The notes: generated by a model not told the origin, from the letters alone. A stretch of DNA of 6,913 nucleotides from Anaerolineae bacterium (GCA_027022125.1 JALVZI010000523.1:1-6913), one strand, 5' to 3'. Positions 1 through 5,794 are shown, numbered from the stretch's first letter. Translations and numbers: made by a program.

Positions 1-388
1 GCAGGAAGACCCGATGGTCAAAATTTTGGGTCGCCCGCTCTTTACCCTGTTGAAAAACAAATATTATGTGGATGAATTCTACTTTGCCGTCATCATCAAT
101 CCGGTCATAAAACTTGCCGACCTCGCCGCCAAATTCGATTACGATTGGGTCATCAACCCCATCGTCAATTTTGTGGGCAATAGCGGCAAATGGCTGGCAG
201 ACATCAGCGCCGAATTTGACCGGGTGGTGGTCGACGGGCTGGGCGTGCTCGGCACGGCGCGATTCTTCAAATGGATGGGGAAAGAATTGCGCTACACTCA
301 AACCGGGCAGGTGCAAAACTATCTGCTGGTCATCGCGTTGGTGTCATTATCGCTGGTTGGCGTGTATCTTTTTGGAATTGGATTTTAA
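1..388 (+). CDS. nuoL: NADH-quinone oxidoreductase subunit L, C-terminal part (5' end outside window)
   Basis: This is the last 128 residues of NuoL, the largest antiporter-like membrane subunit of complex I, which takes part in proton translocation across the cytoplasmic membrane. The reading frame is open from base 2 and ends at TAA 386-388. What shows the identity is the typical NuoL tail: a YYVDEFYFAVIINP segment (the family has a conserved N-K-Y-Y-V-D-E-x-Y stretch), an amphipathic region rich in D/I/N that matches the long lateral helix area, then RYTQTGQVQNYLLVIAL and a final hydrophobic helix, matching the family's Q-T-G-x-x-Q-x-Y motif before the last transmembrane segment. An internal ATG at 14 is not a start, because homology extends through it. 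It is followed after 57 bases by nuoM, in the usual nuoL-M-N order. Identity is secure from motif and neighbours; the N-terminal channel half cannot be judged here. Confidence 0.95.
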   Translation, partial: QEDPMVKILGRPLFTLLKNKYYVDEFYFAVIINPVIKLADLAAKFDYDWVINPIVNFVGNSGKWLADISAEFDRVVVDGLGVLGTARFFKWMGKELRYTQTGQVQNYLLVIALVSLSLVGVYLFGIGF

Positions 389-406
389 CGGAGCAATTTT
401 GTTCCG
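389..406 (+). other. Small hairpin directly after nuoL stop
   Basis: Directly after the nuoL stop codon, CGGAGCAA (389-396) can pair with TTGTTCCG (399-406): eight pairs including one G-U, around a nominal two-base loop (four bases in practice). No T-run follows, so it is not an intrinsic terminator. It could protect or punctuate the nuoL-nuoM message, but it may be chance. Confidence 0.35.
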
Positions 407-430
407 GTCACTTCACTAACTGTTAAGTTG

Positions 431-435
431 GGAGG
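431..435 (+). promoter_or_regulatory. Ribosome binding site of nuoM (decides the start)
   Basis: GGAGG at 431-435 lies 10 bases before ATG 446. An in-frame TTG at 428 overlaps this site and cannot use it, so ATG 446 is chosen as the nuoM start. Confidence 0.8.
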
Positions 436-445
436 AACCATCACA

Positions 446-1972
446 ATGAACATACCGTTCGTACTCACCTTAATTCTGCTGTTTCCGCTGTTAGGGGCAA
501 TTGCAATTCTGTTCATCCCCGGCGAAAACGAAAAAGGCATCAAAAAATTGGCAGTCATCATCAGCCTTTTTCCGCTGCTCTTTTCCATCCTGATTTGGTT
601 TGGATATGATTTCAGTCAGGGCGGCTATCAATTCGTCGAAAAATACCCGTGGATTCCCAGTCTCGGTATCCAATACTATCTCGGGGTTGACGGGTTGAGC
701 ATCCCGCTGGTATTTTTGAGCACACTGCTCAGCACGCTGGGGCTGTGGTACAGCGCGGGCGTTATCAAATACCGCGTCAAAGAGTTTTTCGCGCTTTTCC
801 TGCTGCTGGAAGCCTCTCTGACCGGCGTCTTTTTGGCGCTGGACATGGTGCTCTTCTACTTTTTCTGGGAAATCGAACTGGTGCCGATGTTCCTGATGAT
901 TGGCATTTGGGGCGCGAAAAAAGACCGCCCGCAGTACTCCGCCATCAAATTCTTCCTCTATACGCTGGTCGGTTCGGTGGCGATGCTGCTGGCATTCATC
1001 GCCATTTATCTGAACACCGGCTCGTGGGATATGACACAGGTTCCCGGTATGCTGAGTTTCTCCCCGTCGCTGGCAACGCTGGTTTTCTGGGCGATATTCA
1101 TCGGGTTCGCCATTAAAGTGCCGCTTTTCCCATTCCACACGTGGCTGCCCGATGCCCACACCGCCGCCCCGACCGCCGGTTCGGTCATTTTGGCGGGCGT
1201 GCTGCTGAAACTCGGCGGGTACGGTATGATTCGCATTCTCATCCCCTTCTTCCCGACCGTCTTCCAGCAGGCGGCAATCATTATCGCCGCACTGGGTATC
1301 ATCAGTATGATTTACGGCGCGCTGGTCAGTATGGCGCAGTGGGATTTGAAACGGCTCATCGCGTATTCTTCCGTCAGCCATATGGGCTACTTTATGCTGG
1401 GGCTGGCTGCTGCCGTGTATTTCGGCGATATGACCAGCCGTGTCATCGCACTGAACGGCGCCGTGCTGCAAATGTTCAATCACGGTATCATCACCGGCGG
1501 CTTGTTCTTCTTGGTCGGTGTGGTGTATGAACGCACCCACACCCGCGACCTGACCGCGTTCGGCGGGTTGAGCAAACATACACCGCGATATTACGCCATT
1601 ATGATGGTCACCGCGTTTGCCTCGCTGGGGTTGCCGGGACTGGCAGGCTTCATCAGCGAATTGCTGATTTTCCGGGGGGCATTTGCCACCATGCCGGTGA
1701 TGGCTATCGTCGGCGTGATTGCCATTGTGCTGACCGCCGCATACATCCTGTGGAAAATCATCCAATACGTTTTCTTGGGCGAATTCAGTCCCGAAAAATG
1801 GAACAAAATTTTCGATGCCCACCACTGGACTCGCGGCGAAGATATTGCCCCGTTTGAGGTATGGACGATGGTTCCCCTGCTGTTCGGGATGATTTTAATC
1901 GGGCTGTATCCGTCGGTGATATTGAACACCATCAATTTTGCCAGCAGTGCCATTTTGAACGCCGCGTTTTAA
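446..1972 (+). CDS. nuoM: NADH-quinone oxidoreductase subunit M
   Basis: NuoM is one of the three Mrp-antiporter-like subunits of the complex I membrane arm. It moves protons in response to quinone reduction. The 508-residue product has the normal length (E. coli about 509) and is hydrophobic throughout. Key charged residues are in place: Glu142 in FFWEIELVPM (equivalent to E. coli Glu144), Lys224 in FAIKVPLFPFHTWLPDAH, Lys255 in LLKLGGYG, His312 in SSVSHMG, His346 in QMFNHG, and Glu405 in GFISELL. The PDAHTAAPTAGSVILAG signature of proton-conducting NADH dehydrogenase subunits is complete. The WEIEL wording, with a second Glu at 144, resembles cyanobacterial and plastid NdhD (WELEL) more than E. 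coli (WEMML). ATG 446 is preferred to TTG 428 because GGAGG at 431-435 precedes it. It is co-directional with nuoL and nuoN and almost certainly cotranscribed with them. No damage or frameshift is seen. Confidence 0.97.
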   Translation: MNIPFVLTLILLFPLLGAIAILFIPGENEKGIKKLAVIISLFPLLFSILIWFGYDFSQGGYQFVEKYPWIPSLGIQYYLGVDGLSIPLVFLSTLLSTLGLWYSAGVIKYRVKEFFALFLLLEASLTGVFLALDMVLFYFFWEIELVPMFLMIGIWGAKKDRPQYSAIKFFLYTLVGSVAMLLAFIAIYLNTGSWDMTQVPGMLSFSPSLATLVFWAIFIGFAIKVPLFPFHTWLPDAHTAAPTAGSVILAGVLLKLGGYGMIRILIPFFPTVFQQAAIIIAALGIISMIYGALVSMAQWDLKRLIAYSSVSHMGYFMLGLAAAVYFGDMTSRVIALNGAVLQMFNHGIITGGLFFLVGVVYERTHTRDLTAFGGLSKHTPRYYAIMMVTAFASLGLPGLAGFISELLIFRGAFATMPVMAIVGVIAIVLTAAYILWKIIQYVFLGEFSPEKWNKIFDAHHWTRGEDIAPFEVWTMVPLLFGMILIGLYPSVILNTINFASSAILNAAF

Positions 1973-1987
1973 GTTGTAACTGACCCA

Positions 1988-2003
1988 CTCCTTAGGCAGG
2001 AGG
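1988..2003 (+). promoter_or_regulatory. Ribosome binding site of nuoN, inside a possible hairpin
   Basis: AGGAGG at 1998-2003 is a near-perfect Shine-Dalgarno six bases before the TTG start at 2010, and it fixes that start. CTCCT (1988-1992) just upstream is the exact complement of AGGAG (1998-2002), with a five-base loop. The site could therefore be masked when the leader is free of ribosomes, and opened by ribosomes finishing nuoM at 1972. The pairing is seen in the sequence; the regulation is inferred. Confidence 0.6.
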
Positions 2004-2009
2004 TTTACA

Positions 2010-3551
2010 TTGAACACATTTATGCTATTGTTACCCGAAACACTGTTACTTGTGTTTGCGTTTCTGGTCTTCTCGCTGGATATGATTTGGAAAAATCGCG
2101 AGGGGAATCAGGCGAACACATTGGCGGTTATCGCCCTCATCGGCGCATTGAGCGCCTTTGTCGCCACCATTTTTGTGTGGGCACAGGCAAACAGCGGCGC
2201 GGTGCAACTGGCAGTTATCGCCACCGATGCCAACGGGCAAGTGCCGATGCTGGCAATGGACAGTTTTGCCATGTTCTTCAAACTGTATGCCACGCTCACC
2301 GTGGCGCTGGTCGGGTTGCTTGCCACCGATTATGTCCGCCAAAAAATACAGTTCCCCGGCGAATTTTACGCGCTGATGCTGCTTGCCGGGCTGTCGCTGA
2401 TGCTGGTTGCCAGTTCCACCAATCTGGTGATGATTTTCCTCGCGTTTGAATTCCTGTCCATCACCAGTTATCTGCTGACCGGCTATATGCGCGATAACGA
2501 TTTTTCCGTTGAAGCCGCGCTGAAATACTTCCTGTACGGTTCGGTTGCCAGCGCAGTGATGCTGTTCGGTTTCTCGCTCATTTACGGCGCAACCGGCTCA
2601 CTCGACCTGCGCGGTATCGCCGAAGCGCTGGTCATCGCCGACCCCACCATCACTCACGTGCTGGTCATTCCCGCGCTGACGCTGATTGTGGTCGGTTTGG
2701 GCTTTAAAATTGCGCTCGTGCCCTTCCACCAATGGTCGCCGGAAGCATATCAGGGCGCACCGACCCCCGTCACCGCGTTTCTGTCTGTGGGACCGAAAGC
2801 ATCCGGTTTCGCGCTGATGGTGCGCGTGCTGACTGTTGCCTTTCCCGCATTTGCCACAGTTGCCAGCACCAACTGGATACTGCTGCTGACCGGCATTTCC
2901 ATTTTAACGATGACCTTCGGCAATGTGGTGGCAATGTGGCAAAAAGACATCAAACGTCTGTTTGCCTATTCCAGTATCGCGCAGGTGGGCTATATGCTCA
3001 TCGGCGTCATCGCCATTGCGCCGCAGTATATCGGCGGCACGGGAATGGTTGACGGTTGGGCACAGGGGTTGAACGGGCTGCTGCTGTTCCTGTTCGGCTA
3101 TCTGTTCACCAATCTCGGTTCATTTGCCATCATTCTGGCGGTGGAAAACAAAACCGGCGCCACCGATTTGGACGCATACAACGGGCTGATAAAACGCTCG
3201 CCGTATTTGGCAATTGCATTTGTGATATTCCTGCTGTCGCTCATCGGCATTCCTCCCACTGCCGGTTTTATGGGCAAACTGCTCGTTTTCGGCGCGGCGG
3301 TTGAACAGCAAATGTATCTGCTGGCGGCTATCGGCGTGTTCAACAGCGTCATTTCGCTATACTACTATTTCGGCATTGCCCGCAAAATGTTCTTCAGCCC
3401 CGCCCCCGATAATACCCGCATTGCGGTCAGCGGCTCGCTGAACACGGTGGTGACGGTATCGCTGGTGCTGGTGCTGGCAATCGCCATTTTCGCCCAGCCG
3501 TTCATCAATCTGGTGAACAGTTCCACCCAAATTCTGGCTTCGACATTCTAA
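2010..3551 (+). CDS. nuoN: NADH-quinone oxidoreductase subunit N
   Basis: NuoN is the third antiporter-like subunit of complex I, sitting between NuoM and the small subunits of the membrane arm. The 513-residue product is somewhat longer than E. coli NuoN (485) but typical for many phyla. The functional charges are present: Glu147 in FLAFEFLSI (Glu133 of E. coli), Lys233 in GFKIALVPFHQWSPEAYQGAP, Lys263 in VGPKASGF, and Lys423 in GIPPTAGFMGKLLVF, where this subunit carries Lys in place of the Glu found in NuoM (Glu405 here). The QKDIKRLFAYSSIAQVGYML stretch (311-330) is the standard discontinuous-helix neighbour. The start is TTG at 2010, a rare start supported by AGGAGG six bases upstream and by the normal N-terminus MNTFMLLLPE. 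The gene lies 37 bases after nuoM and is followed by a strong terminator, so it is the last operon gene. It appears intact. Confidence 0.97.
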   Translation: MNTFMLLLPETLLLVFAFLVFSLDMIWKNREGNQANTLAVIALIGALSAFVATIFVWAQANSGAVQLAVIATDANGQVPMLAMDSFAMFFKLYATLTVALVGLLATDYVRQKIQFPGEFYALMLLAGLSLMLVASSTNLVMIFLAFEFLSITSYLLTGYMRDNDFSVEAALKYFLYGSVASAVMLFGFSLIYGATGSLDLRGIAEALVIADPTITHVLVIPALTLIVVGLGFKIALVPFHQWSPEAYQGAPTPVTAFLSVGPKASGFALMVRVLTVAFPAFATVASTNWILLLTGISILTMTFGNVVAMWQKDIKRLFAYSSIAQVGYMLIGVIAIAPQYIGGTGMVDGWAQGLNGLLLFLFGYLFTNLGSFAIILAVENKTGATDLDAYNGLIKRSPYLAIAFVIFLLSLIGIPPTAGFMGKLLVFGAAVEQQMYLLAAIGVFNSVISLYYYFGIARKMFFSPAPDNTRIAVSGSLNTVVTVSLVLVLAIAIFAQPFINLVNSSTQILASTF

Positions 3552-3572
3552 AATCCAATTTCGTTTGAATCG

Positions 3573-3602
3573 ATGGGGGCGCAGTGATGCGCCCCCATTT
3601 TT
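3573..3602 (+). terminator. Intrinsic terminator of the nuo operon
   Basis: A perfect 10-base-pair stem, ATGGGGGCGC (3573-3582) with GCGCCCCCAT (3589-3598), has a six-base loop AGTGAT and is followed directly by a T-run (3598-3602). It starts 21 bases after the nuoN stop. This is a classic Rho-independent terminator and marks the 3' end of the complex I transcript. Confidence 0.92.
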
Positions 3603-3613
3603 GTTGTACTCAT

Positions 3614-3645
3614 CGTGATGCGTGAAACGTGTTGCGTGATGCGTG
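3614..3645 (+). repeat. Short direct repeat CGTGATGCGTG, two copies
   Basis: CGTGATGCGTG occurs exactly at 3614-3624 and 3635-3645, a 21-base period, with the related GTGAAACGTGTTG between them. It is a low-complexity GTGATGCG-type tract just past the nuo terminator. No function is evident. Confidence 0.6.
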
Positions 3646-3710
3646 GTGAATAGCGGCAATTTTCATCGCGAGTCGCGCAGCGCCGCTAATCTCAGGTTTC
3701 AAACAACCCA

Positions 3711-3739
3711 GTAGAGACGCCCAAATTGGGCGGCTCTAC
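3711..3739. repeat. Palindromic repeat element 1 (GTAGAG...CTCTAC)
   Basis: Outer arms GTAGAG (3711-3716) and CTCTAC (3734-3739) pair exactly. After one A/G mismatch, CGCCCAA (3718-3724) pairs with TTGGGCG (3726-3732) about a single central A. The result is an extrapolated hairpin of 13 pairs with one mismatch. No T-run follows. It resembles dispersed intergenic palindromes known in several phyla with large genomes; the copy number in this genome cannot be seen here. Confidence 0.7.
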
Positions 3740-3748
3740 GAAGATACA

Positions 3749-3774
3749 TAGGGGCGGCTCGCAAGCCGCCCCTA
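3749..3774. repeat. Palindromic repeat element 2 (TAGGGGCGGCT...AGCCGCCCCTA)
   Basis: A perfect 11-pair stem, TAGGGGCGGCT (3749-3759) with AGCCGCCCCTA (3764-3774), closes a CGCA loop. It sits nine bases after palindrome 1, and both begin with a TAG(A/G)G(A/G)C-like arm, suggesting related REP-type units. It is followed by CTGATTTTGG, which is too weak a T-run for a good terminator, although it could act as a back-up one. Confidence 0.75.
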
Positions 3775-3834
3775 CTGATTTTGGCGCGAACCGACCGATT
3801 CTGTTGGCTTCGCAGGGGCACGCTGAACTGTTAC

Positions 3835-3852
3835 AATCTGTGCAAATCTGTG
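3835..3852 (+). repeat. Doubled AATCTGTG
   Basis: AATCTGTG is present at 3835-3842 and 3845-3852, a 10-base period. It looks like a remnant of a short dispersed intergenic repeat. No role is evident. Confidence 0.45.
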
Positions 3853-3902
3853 GACTATTTTTATCTCACTTGAGCATTGTTTCGCTTATCCCGAACTCAG
3901 GT

Positions 3903-3908
3903 TATAAT
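3903..3908 (+). promoter_or_regulatory. Probable -10 box of the methyltransferase gene
   Basis: TATAAT at 3903-3908 is a perfect -10 hexamer 34 bases before the ATG at 3943. The -35 is unclear: TTTCGC (3880-3885) has 17-base spacing but poor match, and TTGTTT (3877-3882) matches slightly better but with 20-base spacing. The 5' leader would be about 28 bases, long enough for the ribosome site at 3930-3935. It supports transcription separate from the nuo operon. Confidence 0.6.
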
Positions 3909-3942
3909 ACCCATCCTGAAAACTACCCCAAGGAGACATTCA

Positions 3943-4530
3943 ATGGAACAAACCGTATTTGATGTTTTGAGTGAACTGGAAATGCGCGATGAGCGCGAGC
4001 GGATGCAAAATTTGCCGGTGGAAGAGCGCATTCTCGCCCTGAACCCTGACGCGGCGAAACTGCTGTACATCACCGCGCTGAGCGCCAACGCCAAAAATAT
4101 CGTCGAAGTGGGAACCAATCGCGGGTATTCCACCCTATGGCTGGCACTGGTCGCCCGCAAAACCGGCGGAAAAGTGACCACCTGCGAAATCAACCCCGCC
4201 AAAGCCGCCGAAGCGCAATCGTATTTTGAAAAAGCCGGACTCGCCGATTATATCGACGTGTGGGTCGGCGATGCCCGCGAAACACTGCGAAAATTCGATT
4301 CCACGGTGGATTTACTGTTCATTGACGCGGTAAAAGGGCAGTACGAAACCTATTTCGATGTGATGTACAAACGGCTGCGTGTCGGCAGTTTGATTATCGC
4401 CGATAATGCCGTGTCGCACGGCGATGCCCTGCTGGATTATATTATGTATGTGCAGAACCACCCCAATCTGGAAAGCGTGACCGTGCCCATCGGCAGCGGG
4501 CTGGAAATCACCATCAAAGCCCGTGAGTGA
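3943..4530 (+). CDS. SAM-dependent O-methyltransferase, catechol-O-methyltransferase-like (family 3)
   Basis: The 195-residue protein is predicted to transfer a methyl group from S-adenosylmethionine to a hydroxyl group, in the cytoplasm; the substrate is unknown. Motifs run in family order: an N-terminal helix region (1-50), the SAM-binding motif VEVGTNRGYSTLWLA (54-68), Glu82 at the end of strand 2 (CEINPAKA), Asp110 (VGDA), LLFIDAVKGQYETYFD (124-139), and IIADNAVSHG (151-160). Asp128, Asp154 and Asn155 match the divalent-metal ligands of COMT-type enzymes, and VPIGSGLEITIK (181-192) is the usual C-terminal strand. The family has DADK where this has DAVK. The start ATG 3943 has AAGGAG at 3930-3935, seven bases away; an upstream in-frame ATG at 3877 lies ahead of the TATAAT box and is rejected. 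The length is slightly below the common 210-225, mainly at the N-terminus. It has its own promoter and is unlinked in function to its neighbours. The family assignment is firm; substrate specificity is not. Confidence 0.88.
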   Translation: MEQTVFDVLSELEMRDERERMQNLPVEERILALNPDAAKLLYITALSANAKNIVEVGTNRGYSTLWLALVARKTGGKVTTCEINPAKAAEAQSYFEKAGLADYIDVWVGDARETLRKFDSTVDLLFIDAVKGQYETYFDVMYKRLRVGSLIIADNAVSHGDALLDYIMYVQNHPNLESVTVPIGSGLEITIKARE

Positions 4531-4533
4531 TTG

Positions 4534-4568
4534 TCGTTTGTCATTTGTCATTTGTCCTTCGTCATTTG
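4534..4568 (+). repeat. Heptad repeat array TCATTTG, five units (left copy)
   Basis: Five consecutive seven-base units follow the methyltransferase stop almost directly: TCGTTTG, TCATTTG, TCATTTG, TCCTTCG, TCATTTG. The same array, unit for unit and in the opposite orientation, lies at 5760-5794. There are no spacers, so it is not a CRISPR. It fills the convergent gap in place of any visible terminator. Confidence 0.85.
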
Positions 4569-4584
4569 CTGACCACTGATTGCC

Positions 4585-4653
4585 ACCCTGCAACCTTGCT
4601 ACCTTGCAACTTTGGACTTTGGACTTGAAACTTTGGACTGACTGCTACCCTGC
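4585..4653 (+). repeat. Composite repeat, left copy (CTACCCTGC / ACTTTGGAC motifs)
   Basis: This tract is built from CCTTGCTA-like and CTTTGGA-like units and runs into the manA stop codon (4653-4655 on the minus strand). Segments repeated exactly in inverted form at 5670-5713 are ACCCTGCAACCT (4585-4596), ACTTTGGACTTTG (4609-4621), TGAAACTTTGGACT (4626-4639) and CTGCTACCCTGC (4642-4653). The convergent gap 4531-4652 shows no hairpin with a T-run, so no intrinsic terminator is called for either gene. Confidence 0.8.
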
Positions 4654-5669
4654 TACCTTGGCGGCAGATACGCCCGCAGCAGGGTGGAATCTTCTGTCGC
4701 GGTAACGGAAAATTCGCCCTGCGCCGCCGGAATCAGGCAGAAACGGATGGTCGGCAGAGCAACCGAGTCGCCGGACGGGGTGGACAGTTCCGCCGAGCCA
4801 CCAACCGTCCCCCAAATTTCCAGTGTGGAACCGTCGGTTGCGCCGCGATAGACCGCGCCCGCCGCCAGCGATACTTTTTCCACCACAAAATAGCGGCAGC
4901 GGCTGATTTCCGCGCGGGTGATGCCATCGCTCTGCGCCACCACTTTCGGCACGACAGCGGACGGTTCAACCTGATTGAAATTGATAACTTCCATCGCCTG
5001 CCGGACGTGCAGCGGGCGCGGTTTCCCGTCCGCACCGAGCCGCCCCCAGTCGTACACCCGATATGTGACATCCGAATTTTGCTGAATTTCCGCCACGACT
5101 GTGCCTTTCAGCAGCGCGTGCACCGACCCCGCCGCCACAAAAATGGCGTCACCCGCTTTGACGGGCAGGTAGTGCAGTTGCGTTTCCAGCGTGTTATTTT
5201 CAATCGCCCGCCGGAAACTTGCGGCTGTCACGCCTTTTCTCACCCCGAAAATCACCTGCGCGTCCGGTTCGGCGTGCAGCACATACCACATTTCGGTTTT
5301 GCCGAGTTCGCCGTTTTCGTGCGCCAGCGCATATTCATCGCGGGGATGCACCTGCACCGATAAATTGCGGTTGGCATCGAGCAATTTTACCAGCAGCGGG
5401 AATTTGTGGCGTTCCAGCGCCCACTGTGCCCGCGTGCCGACCAGTTTTTCGCCCAGCGCCGCCAGCACTTTCGGCAGCGATTGTCCCTGCCATTTGCCGC
5501 GGTCAACCACGGTGGCGGCGGTGGGATGCCCGGAAATTTCCCAACTTTCAGCGATGATGCCCGGCGGCAGTTCGCGGTGGTACAGTTTTTCCAAATTTCG
5601 CCCGCCCCAAATGTAATCTCGCAGTTGGGGGGTAAAAGTTAGGGGGTAGATGGGGAGTTGTGTGTTCAT
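4653..5669 (-). CDS. manA: Mannose-6-phosphate isomerase, class I (zinc-dependent)
   Basis: The enzyme interconverts mannose-6-phosphate and fructose-6-phosphate in the cytoplasm, linking mannose use and GDP-mannose supply to glycolysis. The 338-residue protein shows the bacterial ManA layout: YPLTFTPQLRDYIWGGRNL (8-26), ESWEIS (41-46), then LLVKLLDANRNLSVQVHP (92-109) with the metal ligands Gln106 and His108, GKTEMWYVL (123-131) with Glu126, AAGSVHAL (179-186) with His184, and SDVTYRVYDWGR (199-210) with the catalytic-region Arg204. A second small jelly-roll domain follows to residue 338. The length is a little above Bacillus ManA (about 315). ATG 5669 is chosen because the family N-terminus begins there and no other start is near, but no proper Shine-Dalgarno precedes it; only GGA nine bases upstream, within a repeat, is present. 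The gene is convergent with the methyltransferase gene, divergent from the TPR gene, and flanked on both sides by inverted repeats. All key residues are intact. Confidence 0.94.
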   Translation of the reverse strand: MNTQLPIYPLTFTPQLRDYIWGGRNLEKLYHRELPPGIIAESWEISGHPTAATVVDRGKWQGQSLPKVLAALGEKLVGTRAQWALERHKFPLLVKLLDANRNLSVQVHPRDEYALAHENGELGKTEMWYVLHAEPDAQVIFGVRKGVTAASFRRAIENNTLETQLHYLPVKAGDAIFVAAGSVHALLKGTVVAEIQQNSDVTYRVYDWGRLGADGKPRPLHVRQAMEVINFNQVEPSAVVPKVVAQSDGITRAEISRCRYFVVEKVSLAAGAVYRGATDGSTLEIWGTVGGSAELSTPSGDSVALPTIRFCLIPAAQGEFSVTATEDSTLLRAYLPPR

Positions 5670-5713
5670 GGTTCAAAGTCCAAAGTTTCAGGTTTCAGGT
5701 TGCAGGGTAGCAG
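5670..5713 (-). repeat. Composite repeat, right copy (inverted relative to 4585-4653)
   Basis: Read on the minus strand this tract carries CTGCTACCCTGC (5702-5713), ACCCTGCAACCT (5697-5708), TGAAACTTTGGACT (5677-5690) and ACTTTGGACTTTG (5674-5686), each an exact match to the left copy. It directly abuts the manA start codon (5667-5669), so it forms the manA leader and takes the place of a normal ribosome site. Confidence 0.8.
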
Positions 5714-5759
5714 AGTCGCAAGTCTCACTTTCTCACCTGCACACTCTCTATCCCTATCA

Positions 5760-5794
5760 CAAATGACAAGGGACAAATGACGAATGACAAATAC
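5760..5794 (-). repeat. Heptad repeat array TCATTTG, five units (right copy, inverted)
   Basis: On the minus strand the units are GTATTTG, TCATTCG, TCATTTG, TCCCTTG, TCATTTG. Aligned to the left array, 29 of 35 bases match by my hand count, and both arrays have their irregular TCC-starting unit in fourth place. The plus-strand form (CAAATGA) contains TGAC steps that serve as part of a -35 element for the downstream gene. Confidence 0.85.

Larger units (their letters stand above)
3603..3942. other. Non-coding spacer between nuoN terminator and methyltransferase gene
   Basis: This 340-base stretch contains no credible gene; open frames in it lack a ribosome site and recognisable protein. It holds, in order: a direct repeat of CGTGATGCGTG (3614-3624 and 3635-3645), an imperfect hairpin with arms TAGCGGC (3651-3657) and GCCGCTA (3682-3688) enclosing a CGCG/CGCG mini-stem (3667-3677), two adjacent GC-rich palindromes (3711-3739, 3749-3774), a doubled AATCTGTG (3835-3842, 3845-3852), and the promoter of the methyltransferase gene. 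It reads like accumulated intergenic repeat debris, with the regulatory part confined to the last 60 bases or so. Confidence 0.6.

Noticed and set aside
428..445. TTG at 428 as nuoM start
   Set aside because: It overlaps the GGAGG site itself; ATG 446 is correctly spaced from that site and starts the usual NuoM N-terminus.
491..1825. Long minus-strand open frame (444 codons) opposite nuoM
   Set aside because: It is antisense to a fully conserved nuoM, has Gln/His/Arg-heavy low-plausibility composition, no ribosome site and no recognisable motif. Codon bias of the sense strand explains the lack of stops.
3749..3784. Palindrome 2 as the main terminator of an upstream gene
   Set aside because: No gene ends close before it, the T-run is weak, and the nuo operon is already closed by the better terminator at 3573-3602.
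3877..3942. Upstream ATG giving a 22-residue longer methyltransferase
   Set aside because: The extension lies over the TATAAT box and the AAGGAG ribosome site, and its residues are unlike the family.
3726..3962. Small plus-strand open frame of 78 codons in the spacer
   Set aside because: It runs through a palindrome arm, a full hairpin, the promoter and the methyltransferase start in another frame, with no ribosome site or protein-like composition.
4531..4660. CRISPR-like array in the convergent gap
   Set aside because: Units are 7-8 bases, back to back, without unique spacers, so it is not CRISPR.
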